Below, piece by piece: positions 16,960 through 24,583 of a DNA stretch of 40,836 bases (positions within the stretch are counted from its first letter, which is position 1; every line of letters starts with the position of its first letter). Under the pieces are notes generated by a model. That model searched no databases, was not told the DNA's origin, and was given only the letters and a program-made list of their open reading frames with translations. Source of the DNA: Clostridiales bacterium UBA5888 (GTDB taxonomy: Bacteria > Bacillota > Clostridia > Oscillospirales > Oscillospiraceae); the NCBI GenBank assembly GCA_002431965.1, contig DJEW01000019.1, positions 13,208 to 54,043 on the forward strand, in the 5' to 3' direction. Made by a program: the position numbers and the translations under genes.

Positions 16960-17838
16960 TCAAACCTTCTCCGGCACATACTTGCCCAACAGTCCCGCCG
17001 GACGCACAAGCAGCGTCACAATGAGCACGGCAAACACGATGGAGTTTGCAAGCTGCGTGGAGATGTATGCTTTCGACAGCGATTCGATCATGCCCAGCAG
17101 TATCCCGCCGAGGAAAGCACCGGGGATCGAGCCGATGCCGCCGAACACGGCGGCGGTGAACGCCTTTATGCCCGGCATTGAGCCAGTCGTCGGCATGAGC
17201 GAGGTATAGGACGAGCACAGAAGCACGCCCGCGACTGCTGCAAGGGCAGAGCCAATGGCGAACGTTACGGAAATCGTGAAGTTGACGTTGATGCCCATAA
17301 GCTGCGCCGCCGCCTTGTCCTCGGACACGGCGCGCATCGCCTTGCCCATTTTGCTCTTCGATGTGAAAACCGTCAGCGCCGCCATGATGACAAGACAGAC
17401 CGCCACGGTCAGCAGCGACACGTAGGAAATGGTGAGCTGACCGTCAAAAAGCTTCACTGCGCCTGTGACGACCGGGGTGTACGCCTTCGGGCTCGCGCCC
17501 CAGATCAGAAGCGCTGCGTTCTGCAGAAAATAGCTCACGCCGATGGCGGTAATGAGCACCGCCAGCGACGGCGCGGAGCGCAGCGGCTTATACGCCAGCC
17601 CTTCAATGAGTATGCCCAGCACCGTGCACACGATCATCGCCAGTATAACGGCGGCCCATGACGGCAGACCCAGAGAGCTCATCGCCATGAGCGAAATATA
17701 GCCGCCCACCATGATGATGTCGCCGTGGGCAAAGTTCAGCATCTTGGCAATGCCGTAGACCATCGTGTATCCGAGCGCAATGATCGCATACACGCTGCCG
17801 AGGCTTATGCCGCTGACAAGGTAAGACAGAAATTCCAT
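16960..17838 (-). CDS. livH: Branched-chain amino acid ABC transporter permease LivH
   Basis: 292 residues from ATG at 17838; GAGAGGA precedes it and homologous LivH proteins start here (MEFLSYLVSGISLGSVYAIIALGYTMVYG). About eight membrane segments and the family motif FAHGDIIMVGGYI; the motif FGGIGSIPGAFLGGILLG lies near the end. It is separated from livK by 147 bases holding two large hairpins. Confidence 0.93.
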   Translation of the reverse strand: MEFLSYLVSGISLGSVYAIIALGYTMVYGIAKMLNFAHGDIIMVGGYISLMAMSSLGLPSWAAVILAMIVCTVLGILIEGLAYKPLRSAPSLAVLITAIGVSYFLQNAALLIWGASPKAYTPVVTGAVKLFDGQLTISYVSLLTVAVCLVIMAALTVFTSKSKMGKAMRAVSEDKAAAQLMGINVNFTISVTFAIGSALAAVAGVLLCSSYTSLMPTTGSMPGIKAFTAAVFGGIGSIPGAFLGGILLGMIESLSKAYISTQLANSIVFAVLIVTLLVRPAGLLGKYVPEKV

Positions 17839-17868
17839 ATGCTTTGTCCTCTCTCTATGGTTCACTTT

Positions 17869-17959
17869 CGCGGTGTTTACACTGTTGCAGAGCACCTGCC
17901 CTGCCCCGGTGTAAACACCGCGCCATATCGGGAGCTTCCTCTCGGAAGCCCCCGATATG
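17869..17959. other. Two intercistronic hairpins between livK and livH
   Basis: A perfect 14-bp stem (17869-17882 / 17909-17922, core GCGGTGTTTACAC) lies next to a 16-bp stem with one mismatch (17924-17939 / 17944-17959, core CATATCGGG) and loop TCTC. Neither has a long T-run. They probably stabilise livK mRNA or partly attenuate, raising binding protein over permease. Confidence 0.75.
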
Positions 17960-17985
17960 CGTTCGGTCAGGCTATGCAGCGCAGC

Positions 17986-19191
17986 TTATTCGCCGGCGGA
18001 GACGTAAACGCCGTCCTTGATTACAACAGCGGAGGGCATCTTGCTCACTTCGCCCTCGGCGTTCCAGGTCATGCCTGTGCCGGTCAGTCCGTCAAAGGTC
18101 ATCGTGGAGAAAGCGTTCATGAGAGCGTCGCAGATCTCCTCTGCTGACATATCGGGCGTGCAGCCGGACTCCTCAAGCGCCTGCTTGAGAGCGTAGATAA
18201 CGTCGTACTCATCGGCGGCGAACTGATTGGGGGTCTCGCCGTAGCGCTCGACGTACTCCTTGACGAAGCTCTGCGTGCGCTCATCCTGCGCGTCGGCGGA
18301 GAACGGGGTCAGCACCATGACGCCCTCTGCAAGGCTCAGGTCGAAGTTGTCGAGGGTGAGGATGCCGTCCATGCCGTCAACGCCGAAGAACAGGGGATCA
18401 TAGCCCATGGCGTTCGCCTGGGTGAGGATAACGGAGGCGGGCTGGTAGTAGATGGGCAGAAACACGAGATCGGCGCCGGCTGCCTGTGCGCCGGTGAGCT
18501 GTACGGAGAAGTCGGTCATGGTGTCCTTGGTAAACGTGCCTTCATATACGACGTCAAGACCCTTTGCGCTGCCCTCGCTCACAAAGGTGTCGCGGATGCC
18601 CTGGGAATATGCGTCGTCATTCTGATAGATAATTGCGATCTTGCTGTCAGGCAGATTCGTGGCAATGTAAGTTGCAGAGCCTGTGCCCTGGTTGGGGTCA
18701 GTGAAGCACATCTGGAATACGTTGTCCTTGCCGGAGGTCACGTCAGGGGAGGAAGCGGACGGCGTGAGCATGAATACGCGGTCTTCATAGACCTTTGCAG
18801 CCACGGAGATGGAGGGACCTGTGGTAACAGGACCTGCCAGCACCTGCATGCCCCAGTCGAGGAGGTTGTTGTAGGCGTTGACGGAGGTCTCGCCGTCGCT
18901 GACATCGTCTTCAAACTTGAACTCGATCTTCGCGCCGTTGATGCCGCCGGCAGCGTTGATCTCGTCAACGGCGATCTCACCGCCGTTTTTAACGGCCTGT
19001 CCGTAGATGGCGGCAGCGCCGGTGAGCGGACCGATGCCGCCGATCTTGAATACGCCCGCATCGCTCGCAGTGCCGTCGGCACTGTCGGCGGCGGGAGCTT
19101 CAGTCGCGGACGGCGCGGTTGCGCTGCCGCAGCCTGCCATCAGACAGACGCACATGGCAAATACCATTACGAAAGCAACAAACTTTTTCAT
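17986..19191 (-). CDS. livK: Branched-chain amino acid ABC transporter substrate-binding lipoprotein LivK
   Basis: 401 residues from ATG at 19191 with AAGGAG upstream; upstream in-frame codons belong to the attenuator leader. Lipoprotein signal with LMAGC and lipidated Cys at 21, then an Ala/Ser/Asp-rich linker and a periplasmic-binding type I fold (GGIGPLTGAAAIYGQAVKNGGEIAVDEINAAGG). It captures Leu/Ile/Val or a related amino acid for LivHMGF. First structural gene of the operon; a terminator lies 36 bases before its start, so expression requires readthrough. Confidence 0.93.
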   Translation of the reverse strand: MKKFVAFVMVFAMCVCLMAGCGSATAPSATEAPAADSADGTASDAGVFKIGGIGPLTGAAAIYGQAVKNGGEIAVDEINAAGGINGAKIEFKFEDDVSDGETSVNAYNNLLDWGMQVLAGPVTTGPSISVAAKVYEDRVFMLTPSASSPDVTSGKDNVFQMCFTDPNQGTGSATYIATNLPDSKIAIIYQNDDAYSQGIRDTFVSEGSAKGLDVVYEGTFTKDTMTDFSVQLTGAQAAGADLVFLPIYYQPASVILTQANAMGYDPLFFGVDGMDGILTLDNFDLSLAEGVMVLTPFSADAQDERTQSFVKEYVERYGETPNQFAADEYDVIYALKQALEESGCTPDMSAEEICDALMNAFSTMTFDGLTGTGMTWNAEGEVSKMPSAVVIKDGVYVSAGE

Positions 19192-19226
19192 CTTGTTTTT
19201 CTCCTTGCAAAAGTGTTTATTTATAC

Positions 19227-19263
19227 AAAAAATCGACCCCGACCGAAAAGGTCGGAGCCGATT
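19227..19263 (-). terminator. Attenuator-type terminator directly upstream of livK
   Basis: On the minus strand AATCGGCTCCGACC (plus 19250-19263) pairs with GGTCGGGGTCGATT (plus 19231-19244) with two wobbles and a loop of five, then a run of T (to 19227). Only 35 bases remain to the livK start, and the ribosome site is in them, leaving no room for a separate promoter. Confidence 0.85.
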
Positions 19264-19279
19264 TGAAGTATACATGAGG

Positions 19280-19609
19280 TCAAATCAACGGCACCAAAGC
19301 CCTGTTCGGTCGATATTCAGGCGGAGCAATAACGCATATTATGACGGCGCTGAGTATCTTAATTATTACGGATACTACGGAAATAATTATTACTGCTATT
19401 ACTGCGGCGTTGGCAATAATGATTGCTGCGGCGCAAAGAGCAACAAAAATGGACACTGCGATAACAGTGTCCATAGTAAGCAGGAGGGCGGTATCGGTGC
19501 TCTGAGCCGCTGCGGCGGCATAGGTGCGGCAGGAGAACGCGCAGGCAGACTCATTGCAATTCGTGCATGAGCCAGTCATATCAAAGCGGTTGTAATTGCG
19601 CTCGTTCAT
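19280..19609 (-). CDS. Ile/Val-rich leader ORF of the liv operon (candidate attenuation leader peptide)
   Basis: 109 codons from ATG at 19609 with AAGGGAG nine bases upstream and a TTGACA-N17-TAAAGT promoter before it, so it is very likely translated. Residues 1-45 include a Cys cluster (CTNCNESACAFSC). The last 64 codons hold 16 Ile and 11 Val, including runs such as AVIAVIIISVVSVII, then APPEYRPNRALVPLI. The stop is 16 bases before the terminator stem upstream of livK. The Ile/Val run resembles IlvL-type leader peptides, though it is far longer than those. Alternatively it is a small two-helix membrane protein. An internal ATG at 19474 sits inside a perfect 10-bp hairpin (19449-19474). Confidence 0.7.
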   Translation of the reverse strand: MNERNYNRFDMTGSCTNCNESACAFSCRTYAAAAAQSTDTALLLTMDTVIAVSIFVALCAAAIIIANAAVIAVIIISVVSVIIKILSAVIICVIAPPEYRPNRALVPLI

Positions 19610-19640
19610 GTTCGCGTCTCCCTTCGTTTTCGATGGCGCA

Positions 19641-19669
19641 ACTTTAGCACCGGTGCGCCGCAATGTCAA
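19641..19669 (-). promoter_or_regulatory. Promoter of the leader ORF and liv operon
   Basis: On the minus strand TTGACA (plus 19664-19669), 17 bases, TAAAGT (plus 19641-19646). The transcript would start about 25 bases before the leader ORF. Confidence 0.82.
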
Positions 19670-19710
19670 TAGTCCAATTCATGGTTCTCCGATTTGTATA
19701 CGGATGCGAC

Positions 19711-19764
19711 AAAAACCACCGCAAAATTTTGTGAGTTTTTCACAAAATTTTGCCGGCGGTTTTT
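19711..19764. terminator. Terminator after the exonuclease gene
   Basis: Perfect 12-bp core CAAAATTTTGTG (19722-19733) / CACAAAATTTTG (19741-19752), extended by AAAAACC/GGTTTTT. It separates the exonuclease transcript from the liv leader promoter. Confidence 0.85.
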
Positions 19765-19797
19765 AAATCACAGGATTTGCCGCATTTAACTGGCGCG

Positions 19798-20787
19798 TTA
19801 CTTCGCAGGGCGGTTTCTGCGCCCGCCGCGTCCGCGCCCGCGCCCGCGGCGGCGTGACTGTGTGGACTTGGTCTTATAGAAGTCCAGCATTTCATCCGTC
19901 GCTTTGTAGACAAGCTTGTTCGCTGTCCAGCTGTTATCCTCGCTGTTCCTGCGGAATTTTGCCCGCACGAGAAACGCCCCGTCCTCTTCGCAGGTGTATA
20001 TGTTCATATACCGCTGGTCGCCCTGATTTATCCACCGCATGCCGGTGGTCTCGCCGCCGCACACGGGGCAGGGGAGCGTTGTCATCCGCGCGTCGGCGAA
20101 AGCAGCCGCCTTGCTCTCAAAGCCGTCATAGCTCTCGTGCAGTATCGGCTCTTCGCCGCTGCGGTCAACAGGCGGCTTGTAGTTTGGCATGCGCGTGGCA
20201 AGAATGCGCCCGGCGTCCGGGTACAGGCGCAGCCCCTCCGCCATGTCCAGCTTCGTGCATACAAGCGCCGTGTTGTATGCGTCGCCCAGCGCGTCATGCG
20301 CAACGCGCGTCTGCTCTATCTCAAAGTGCTCCATCGCACTGGCAAGGGATTTCTGGTTTTTGTCGCCGCCGGTCTGGAGGTTGTATATGAGCTGAAGGTT
20401 GACCCACCCGGCGATCCAGTCCCAGTCAAGGTCATGGATGATGATGTTCTGCTCAAGTATTCCCTGATCGTCACAGCCCCAGGTGATGAACGTCACGTCG
20501 TCGCCGCAGAACTCGCGCAGCTCCGCCAGCGCGTCGGCAAACGCAATGCCCTGGGCAAGGCGCTCCTTGTCGAAGCCGGTTATCTTCTTGACCTTATAGT
20601 GCATACGCTTGAAATATACGGGCTTTACGTCGATGGTCAGCTCTTCTTTCGGCTGCATATTTTCATCGAGCTTCACTGCGCCTATCTCGATTATTTCCCC
20701 CCGCAGGTGAATGGGGAGCTTGTTGAACACGGAGGATTTGGAGCTCATTGCCTGATTCCATTCCAGATCCACCACTACATAATTCAT
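19798..20787 (-). CDS. DEDDh 3'-5' exonuclease with C-terminal zinc-ribbon-like region and RGR-rich tail
   Basis: 329 residues from ATG at 20787 (MNYVVVDLEW). A TATAAT at 20827-20832 puts transcription start near 20820, so the longer start at 20817 would be leaderless. The exonuclease domain has D7/E9 (DLE), a middle Asp region, and HDALGDAYNT supplying the catalytic His and Asp. Near 241-265 CPVC and a later Cys (YTCEEDG) suggest a partial zinc ribbon. The tail RRRGRGRGRGGRRNRPAK is strongly basic and probably binds nucleic acid. Relatives include KapD and oligoribonuclease/RNase T-type enzymes. DNA or RNA as substrate cannot be decided here. Confidence 0.88.
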   Translation of the reverse strand: MNYVVVDLEWNQAMSSKSSVFNKLPIHLRGEIIEIGAVKLDENMQPKEELTIDVKPVYFKRMHYKVKKITGFDKERLAQGIAFADALAELREFCGDDVTFITWGCDDQGILEQNIIIHDLDWDWIAGWVNLQLIYNLQTGGDKNQKSLASAMEHFEIEQTRVAHDALGDAYNTALVCTKLDMAEGLRLYPDAGRILATRMPNYKPPVDRSGEEPILHESYDGFESKAAAFADARMTTLPCPVCGGETTGMRWINQGDQRYMNIYTCEEDGAFLVRAKFRRNSEDNSWTANKLVYKATDEMLDFYKTKSTQSRRRGRGRGRGGRRNRPAK

Positions 20788-20875
20788 ACGCTTTCTTTTC
20801 CTTCGCTTTACTGTCATTTATTTTTCATTATAGCACAAATTTTCTCCGTGTACACCACTTTTTTGCGAATAGGGC

Positions 20876-20903
20876 TTGAATGAAAAAAAATATGTGTTAA
20901 AAT
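20876..20903 (+). promoter_or_regulatory. Promoter of murF
   Basis: TTGAAT (20876-20881), 16 bases, TAAAAT (20898-20903), about 34 bases before the murF start. It is divergent from the exonuclease promoter. Confidence 0.65.
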
Positions 20904-20936
20904 TAACTGTCTTCTGTAGTAGGAGTTGATACAATA

Positions 20937-22295
20937 ATGTATAATTTCACGGTTAAGGATGCGTTAAGAGCCTGCGGGGGAAAGCTGTCAGGCAAATGCG
21001 CGCCCGATGCGCCGCTTGGCGCTGTCGTCATCGACAGCCGCGCCGTCCGTCAGGGTGATTTATTCGTCGCTTACAGGGGCGAAAGGACCGACGGGCACAA
21101 TTATATCACGGCGGCGCTTGATAACGGGGCTGCCTGCTGCCTTGCCGAGCGTGTTCCGCAGGGCGAGGGTCGCGGCATCATCGTTGTGGACGATGTGCAG
21201 TCTGCGCTTGAGGCGATCACGCGCGCCTGCCGTGCAAATATCAATATACCAATCGTCGGCGTCACCGGCAGCGTCGGAAAGACGACTGCCAAGGAAATGA
21301 TCTGGGCGGTGCTGAGCCAGCGCATGAACACCCTGAAGACCGAGGGCAACCTTAATAATCAGATCGGCGTGCCCATGACGATTTCGCGCATCACGCCCAC
21401 GCACGAAGCGGCGGTGGTGGAAATGGGCATATCCGACTTTGGCGAGATGAGCGTGCTCGCTTCCATGGTGCGCCCGACCGTCGCGGTGTTCACCGTCATT
21501 GGGCATGCGCATCTTGAGTTTCTGCACGACCTTGACGGTGTGCTCAAAGCCAAGACCGAAATGATAGATTTCATGCCGACGGACGGCACGGTGATAATAA
21601 ACGGCGACGACGTGAAGCTTCGCACGCTTCAATGCCGCCAGCGGATCATCAGCTATGGGCTTGGCGCAGGCTGCGAAGTACGCGCGGAGAATATCCGTTT
21701 CGATGGTGAAGAGGGCGCAGCGTGCGATATTATCGGCTTTGACCGGCGTGTAGCCGTGAGGATACCCGCCTATGGGCAGCACATGGTCTATGCTGCGCTT
21801 GAGGGCGCTGCTGTGGGCTTCGTGATGGGGCTGACGGATGAGGAGATTGCTTCAGGCGTCGCTGCGTTCCACACGGTCGGTCGCCGCGGCGTTGTCACGG
21901 ACACCGGGTATATCACGCTCATTGACGACTGCTACAACGCTAACCCGGACTCCATGCGCTGCGCCGTCGATTCGCTCATGACGCTTCCCGGACGGCACAT
22001 ATGCGTTTTCAGTGACATGCGCGAAATGGGCGAAACCTCTCCCATGCTGCACCGTGAGCTTGGCGAATACGCCCTTGAAAAGGGTGTGGACTTTGTCATG
22101 GCCTACGGTCCGATGTCCCGCTGCATGACGGCTGCGATGGGCGCGCGTGCCCGGCATTTTGAAACTAGGGAGGAGCTTATCGCCGCCCTGCCGCAGTATA
22201 TTCGCCGCGGGGACAACGTTCTTGTCAAGGCCTCGCTTGGTATGCATCTTGAGCCTGCCGCCGATGCGCTGAAGGCGCTCACGGATAATACATAA
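20937..22295 (+). CDS. murF: UDP-MurNAc-tripeptide--D-Ala-D-Ala ligase MurF
   Basis: 452 residues. An N-terminal UDP-binding domain (VIDSRAVRQGDLFVAYRG) is followed by the ATP-binding Mur ligase domain with P-loop GVTGSVGKTTAKE (108-120), TEGNLNNQIGVP and NPDSM, and a C-terminal domain (FSDMREMGE). It adds D-Ala-D-Ala to the muropeptide in the cytoplasm, the last step before lipid I. It stands apart from other division/cell-wall genes here and is followed ten bases later by a HAD phosphatase. Confidence 0.96.
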   Translation: MYNFTVKDALRACGGKLSGKCAPDAPLGAVVIDSRAVRQGDLFVAYRGERTDGHNYITAALDNGAACCLAERVPQGEGRGIIVVDDVQSALEAITRACRANINIPIVGVTGSVGKTTAKEMIWAVLSQRMNTLKTEGNLNNQIGVPMTISRITPTHEAAVVEMGISDFGEMSVLASMVRPTVAVFTVIGHAHLEFLHDLDGVLKAKTEMIDFMPTDGTVIINGDDVKLRTLQCRQRIISYGLGAGCEVRAENIRFDGEEGAACDIIGFDRRVAVRIPAYGQHMVYAALEGAAVGFVMGLTDEEIASGVAAFHTVGRRGVVTDTGYITLIDDCYNANPDSMRCAVDSLMTLPGRHICVFSDMREMGETSPMLHRELGEYALEKGVDFVMAYGPMSRCMTAAMGARARHFETREELIAALPQYIRRGDNVLVKASLGMHLEPAADALKALTDNT

Positions 22296-22305
22296 GGAGA
22301 ACGGA

Positions 22306-23004
22306 ATGACCGCAAAACCGCTGATCCTCATGGATCTTGACAATACGCTTCTCGACTTTGACCGCCAGGAGGCGGCGGCGATCTCCGCGATGCTGAGAGA
22401 GAGGGGAATTGCGCCGACGGATGAGGTGCTTTCCGCTTTCCGCCGCATAAACGTCCGCCATTGGGAGATGCTCGAAAACGGAGAGCTTACGCGCCGGCAG
22501 GTGCTTGTCGGGCGGTTCGAGGTGTTTTTTAAGGAACTTGGCGTCGCGCTGGATGCGCAGAGCGCCGAGGACAGCTATGCTTCGCACCTGTGCGAGGGGT
22601 ATTATTTTGTTCCCGGCGCACTGAAGCTTCTGGAGACGCTGCACGGCAGATGCGCAATGTACATAATCTCCAACGGAAATGCCCGCGTTCAGGATGCGCG
22701 CCTTGCAAGCTCCGGTATATCGAAGTATTTCGAGAAGATATTTATTTCGGAAAACATGGGCGCGGATAAACCCAGCCGGGAGTTTTTTGATATTGTCATT
22801 GCGGGCATCCCTGATTTTGACCCCGCCCGCGCGCTTGTCGTCGGCGACAGTCTTACATCTGACATACGCGGCGGGCGCAATGCCGGGCTGATGACGTGCT
22901 GGTTCAATCCAAAGGGCAAGCCGCCGCGCTCAGATATTCCCGCGGACTATGAGATCGCCTCGCTTGCCGAGCTTCCGGGACTTATAGACCGTATTTTCTC
23001 CTGA
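22306..23004 (+). CDS. HAD-family phosphatase, YjjG (non-canonical pyrimidine nucleotidase) type
   Basis: 232 residues. Nucleophile D10 and acid/base D12 in MDLDNTLLDF, motif II IISNGN, motif III Lys near GADKPSREFF and motif IV VVGDSLTSDIRGGRNAG. A helical cap lies between motifs I and II. Overall order and the LDNTLLDF motif match YjjG-like nucleotidases, which remove phosphate from damaged or unusual pyrimidine nucleotides. AAGGAG precedes the ATG and the gene is ten bases from murF. Exact substrate is inferred. Confidence 0.88.
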   Translation: MTAKPLILMDLDNTLLDFDRQEAAAISAMLRERGIAPTDEVLSAFRRINVRHWEMLENGELTRRQVLVGRFEVFFKELGVALDAQSAEDSYASHLCEGYYFVPGALKLLETLHGRCAMYIISNGNARVQDARLASSGISKYFEKIFISENMGADKPSREFFDIVIAGIPDFDPARALVVGDSLTSDIRGGRNAGLMTCWFNPKGKPPRSDIPADYEIASLAELPGLIDRIFS

Positions 23005-23057
23005 TTTTACGGTTATTTTATGGTTTATATAATCTGCAATATGAAAGAGTTGTTATA

Positions 23058-23783
23058 ATGGACAATGTATTTGCCTCCTTGAGAGAACTTAATATTTACA
23101 CGATGATGCTGCGTGTGGCGCTCGCCATGCTCATGGGCGGCATTGTCGGCTTTGAGCGCGAGAAGAAGCGCCGTCCGGCCGGATTCAGGACGTATATGCT
23201 CGTTGCTCTCGGCGCTGCAATGACTGTGATGCTCAGCCAGTATCTTGACTTCATGCTCAATCATGAATGGCTTGCAACGGCGGAGCGTGTCGGCATAAAG
23301 ACGGACGTATCCCGCTTTGGGGCGCAGGTTGTCAACGGCGTGGGCTTTCTCGGCGCGGGCACCATCATAGTCACCGGACGGCAGGAGGTCAAGGGTCTTA
23401 CGACGGCGGCGGGACTGTGGGCCTCGGCATGCATGGGGCTTGCGACAGGCGCGGGGTTTTATGAGTGCGTCATTGTCGGCATCGCGCTTATCGTTCTCTC
23501 CATGAAGCTTCTGCCGCTTGTTGAGGAAGCGATGCTCTCATATTCGCGCAACATGACCATCTATGTTGAGATGGACTCGTTTGAAAATCTCGGCAGCATC
23601 GTCAACCGCATAAAGGCGGAAAGCATACAGATATACGATGTCGAGATAGAAAAGGACAAGCGCGAGCATATGGCGAGGTTCAGCGTGCTTGTCTCCATGC
23701 ATCTGCCAAACCGGCGCGAACACGCAGAGCTGCTCGCAGATTTGTCAACAATGGATGGCGTTGTGGCCATAGACGAAGTGTAA
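23058..23783 (+). CDS. MgtC/SapB family membrane protein, copy 1
   Basis: 241 residues. Four to five N-terminal membrane segments carry the family block LMGGIVGFEREKKRRPAGFRTYMLV and GVGFLGAGTIIV followed by VKGLTTAAGLWASACMG. A cytoplasmic ACT-like domain follows from about 165. MgtC proteins are tied to low-Mg2+ and acid survival, and some inhibit the ATP synthase; roles of SapB-type members are unclear. A TATAAT (23028-23033) before it hints at its own promoter. It is closely related to the next gene. Confidence 0.9.
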   Translation: MDNVFASLRELNIYTMMLRVALAMLMGGIVGFEREKKRRPAGFRTYMLVALGAAMTVMLSQYLDFMLNHEWLATAERVGIKTDVSRFGAQVVNGVGFLGAGTIIVTGRQEVKGLTTAAGLWASACMGLATGAGFYECVIVGIALIVLSMKLLPLVEEAMLSYSRNMTIYVEMDSFENLGSIVNRIKAESIQIYDVEIEKDKREHMARFSVLVSMHLPNRREHAELLADLSTMDGVVAIDEV

Positions 23784-23799
23784 AGGAGGGAACGGACAT

Positions 23800-24495
23800 A
23801 TGCTGCAATGCTTTGATTTTGTGCGCGAGATGACTTTTCTTGCCGTTACCGTGCGCATGGTGCTCGCGGTTTTGTGCGGCGGGCTTATCGGCATTGAACG
23901 CGAGTATAAACGCCGCCCCGCCGGGTTCAGGACGCATATTCTTATCTGCCTTGGCGCGGCGATAACCACTCTCACCAGTCAGTATCTCTATCTTACGCTG
24001 GAGCTTTTCACCGACGTGGCGCGTCTCGGCGCGCAGGTGATTGCCGGCATCGGCTTCATCGGCGCGGGCACTATCATTGTCACGAACCGCCAGCGCGTCA
24101 AGGGACTTACCACTGCCGCCGGACTGTGGACAAGCGCGATCATCGGGCTTGTGTGCGGCGCGGGGTATATAGAATGCGCGGTTTTCGCCACTGGGATGGT
24201 GCTCATTGCAGAGCTTCTGCTCGTGAAGATCGAATACCGTTTTGCCCGCAAGGTGTACGACATGAATTTGTATATTGAGTATTATAAGGCGGAGAGCATA
24301 GAGACTATCGTCCGTCTTATCCGCGAGAGCAAGACGAAGATGAGCGGGCTTGAAATAAGCCGAATAACTGATGACGACGGACGCAACCGTTACAGCGCCG
24401 TCATCACCGTGCAGGCGAGCCGTACCGGCGTTAGTGAAGGGCTCATCAAAAACATAGAGGGGCTTGAAAATGTCCTCGCGGTAGAGGAACTGTAA
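23800..24495 (+). CDS. MgtC/SapB family membrane protein, copy 2
   Basis: 231 residues from ATG at 23800 with AAGGAGGG upstream. It has the same layout as the preceding protein: LCGGLIGIEREYKRRPAGFRTHILI, GIGFIGAGTIIV, VKGLTTAAGLWTSAIIG and a C-terminal ACT-like domain. The 16-base gap indicates co-transcription. The pair is probably an old tandem duplication, since cytoplasmic domains differ much more than membrane domains. They may form a heteromer (inference). A strong terminator follows. Confidence 0.9.
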   Translation: MLQCFDFVREMTFLAVTVRMVLAVLCGGLIGIEREYKRRPAGFRTHILICLGAAITTLTSQYLYLTLELFTDVARLGAQVIAGIGFIGAGTIIVTNRQRVKGLTTAAGLWTSAIIGLVCGAGYIECAVFATGMVLIAELLLVKIEYRFARKVYDMNLYIEYYKAESIETIVRLIRESKTKMSGLEISRITDDDGRNRYSAVITVQASRTGVSEGLIKNIEGLENVLAVEEL

Positions 24496-24533
24496 AGAAG
24501 CAATGACAAAAACAACAAACGGCAGAAAATGAC

Positions 24534-24571
24534 AAAATGGGCGCTGCGAATTCACGCAGCGCCCATTTTTT
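24534..24571. terminator. Bidirectional terminator between mgtC-like genes and DUF4340 gene
   Basis: Perfect 15-bp stem AAAATGGGCGCTGCG (24534-24548) / CGCAGCGCCCATTTT (24555-24569), loop AATTCA, T/A tracts on both sides. Confidence 0.93.
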
Positions 24572-24583
24572 CAGCAAGTGAGC

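Noticed and set aside
19192..19640. T-box or riboswitch in the liv leader
   Set aside because: No T-box core (such as GGGTGG-A-CCGCG) or other known riboswitch motif is seen; an attenuator with a translated ORF fits better.
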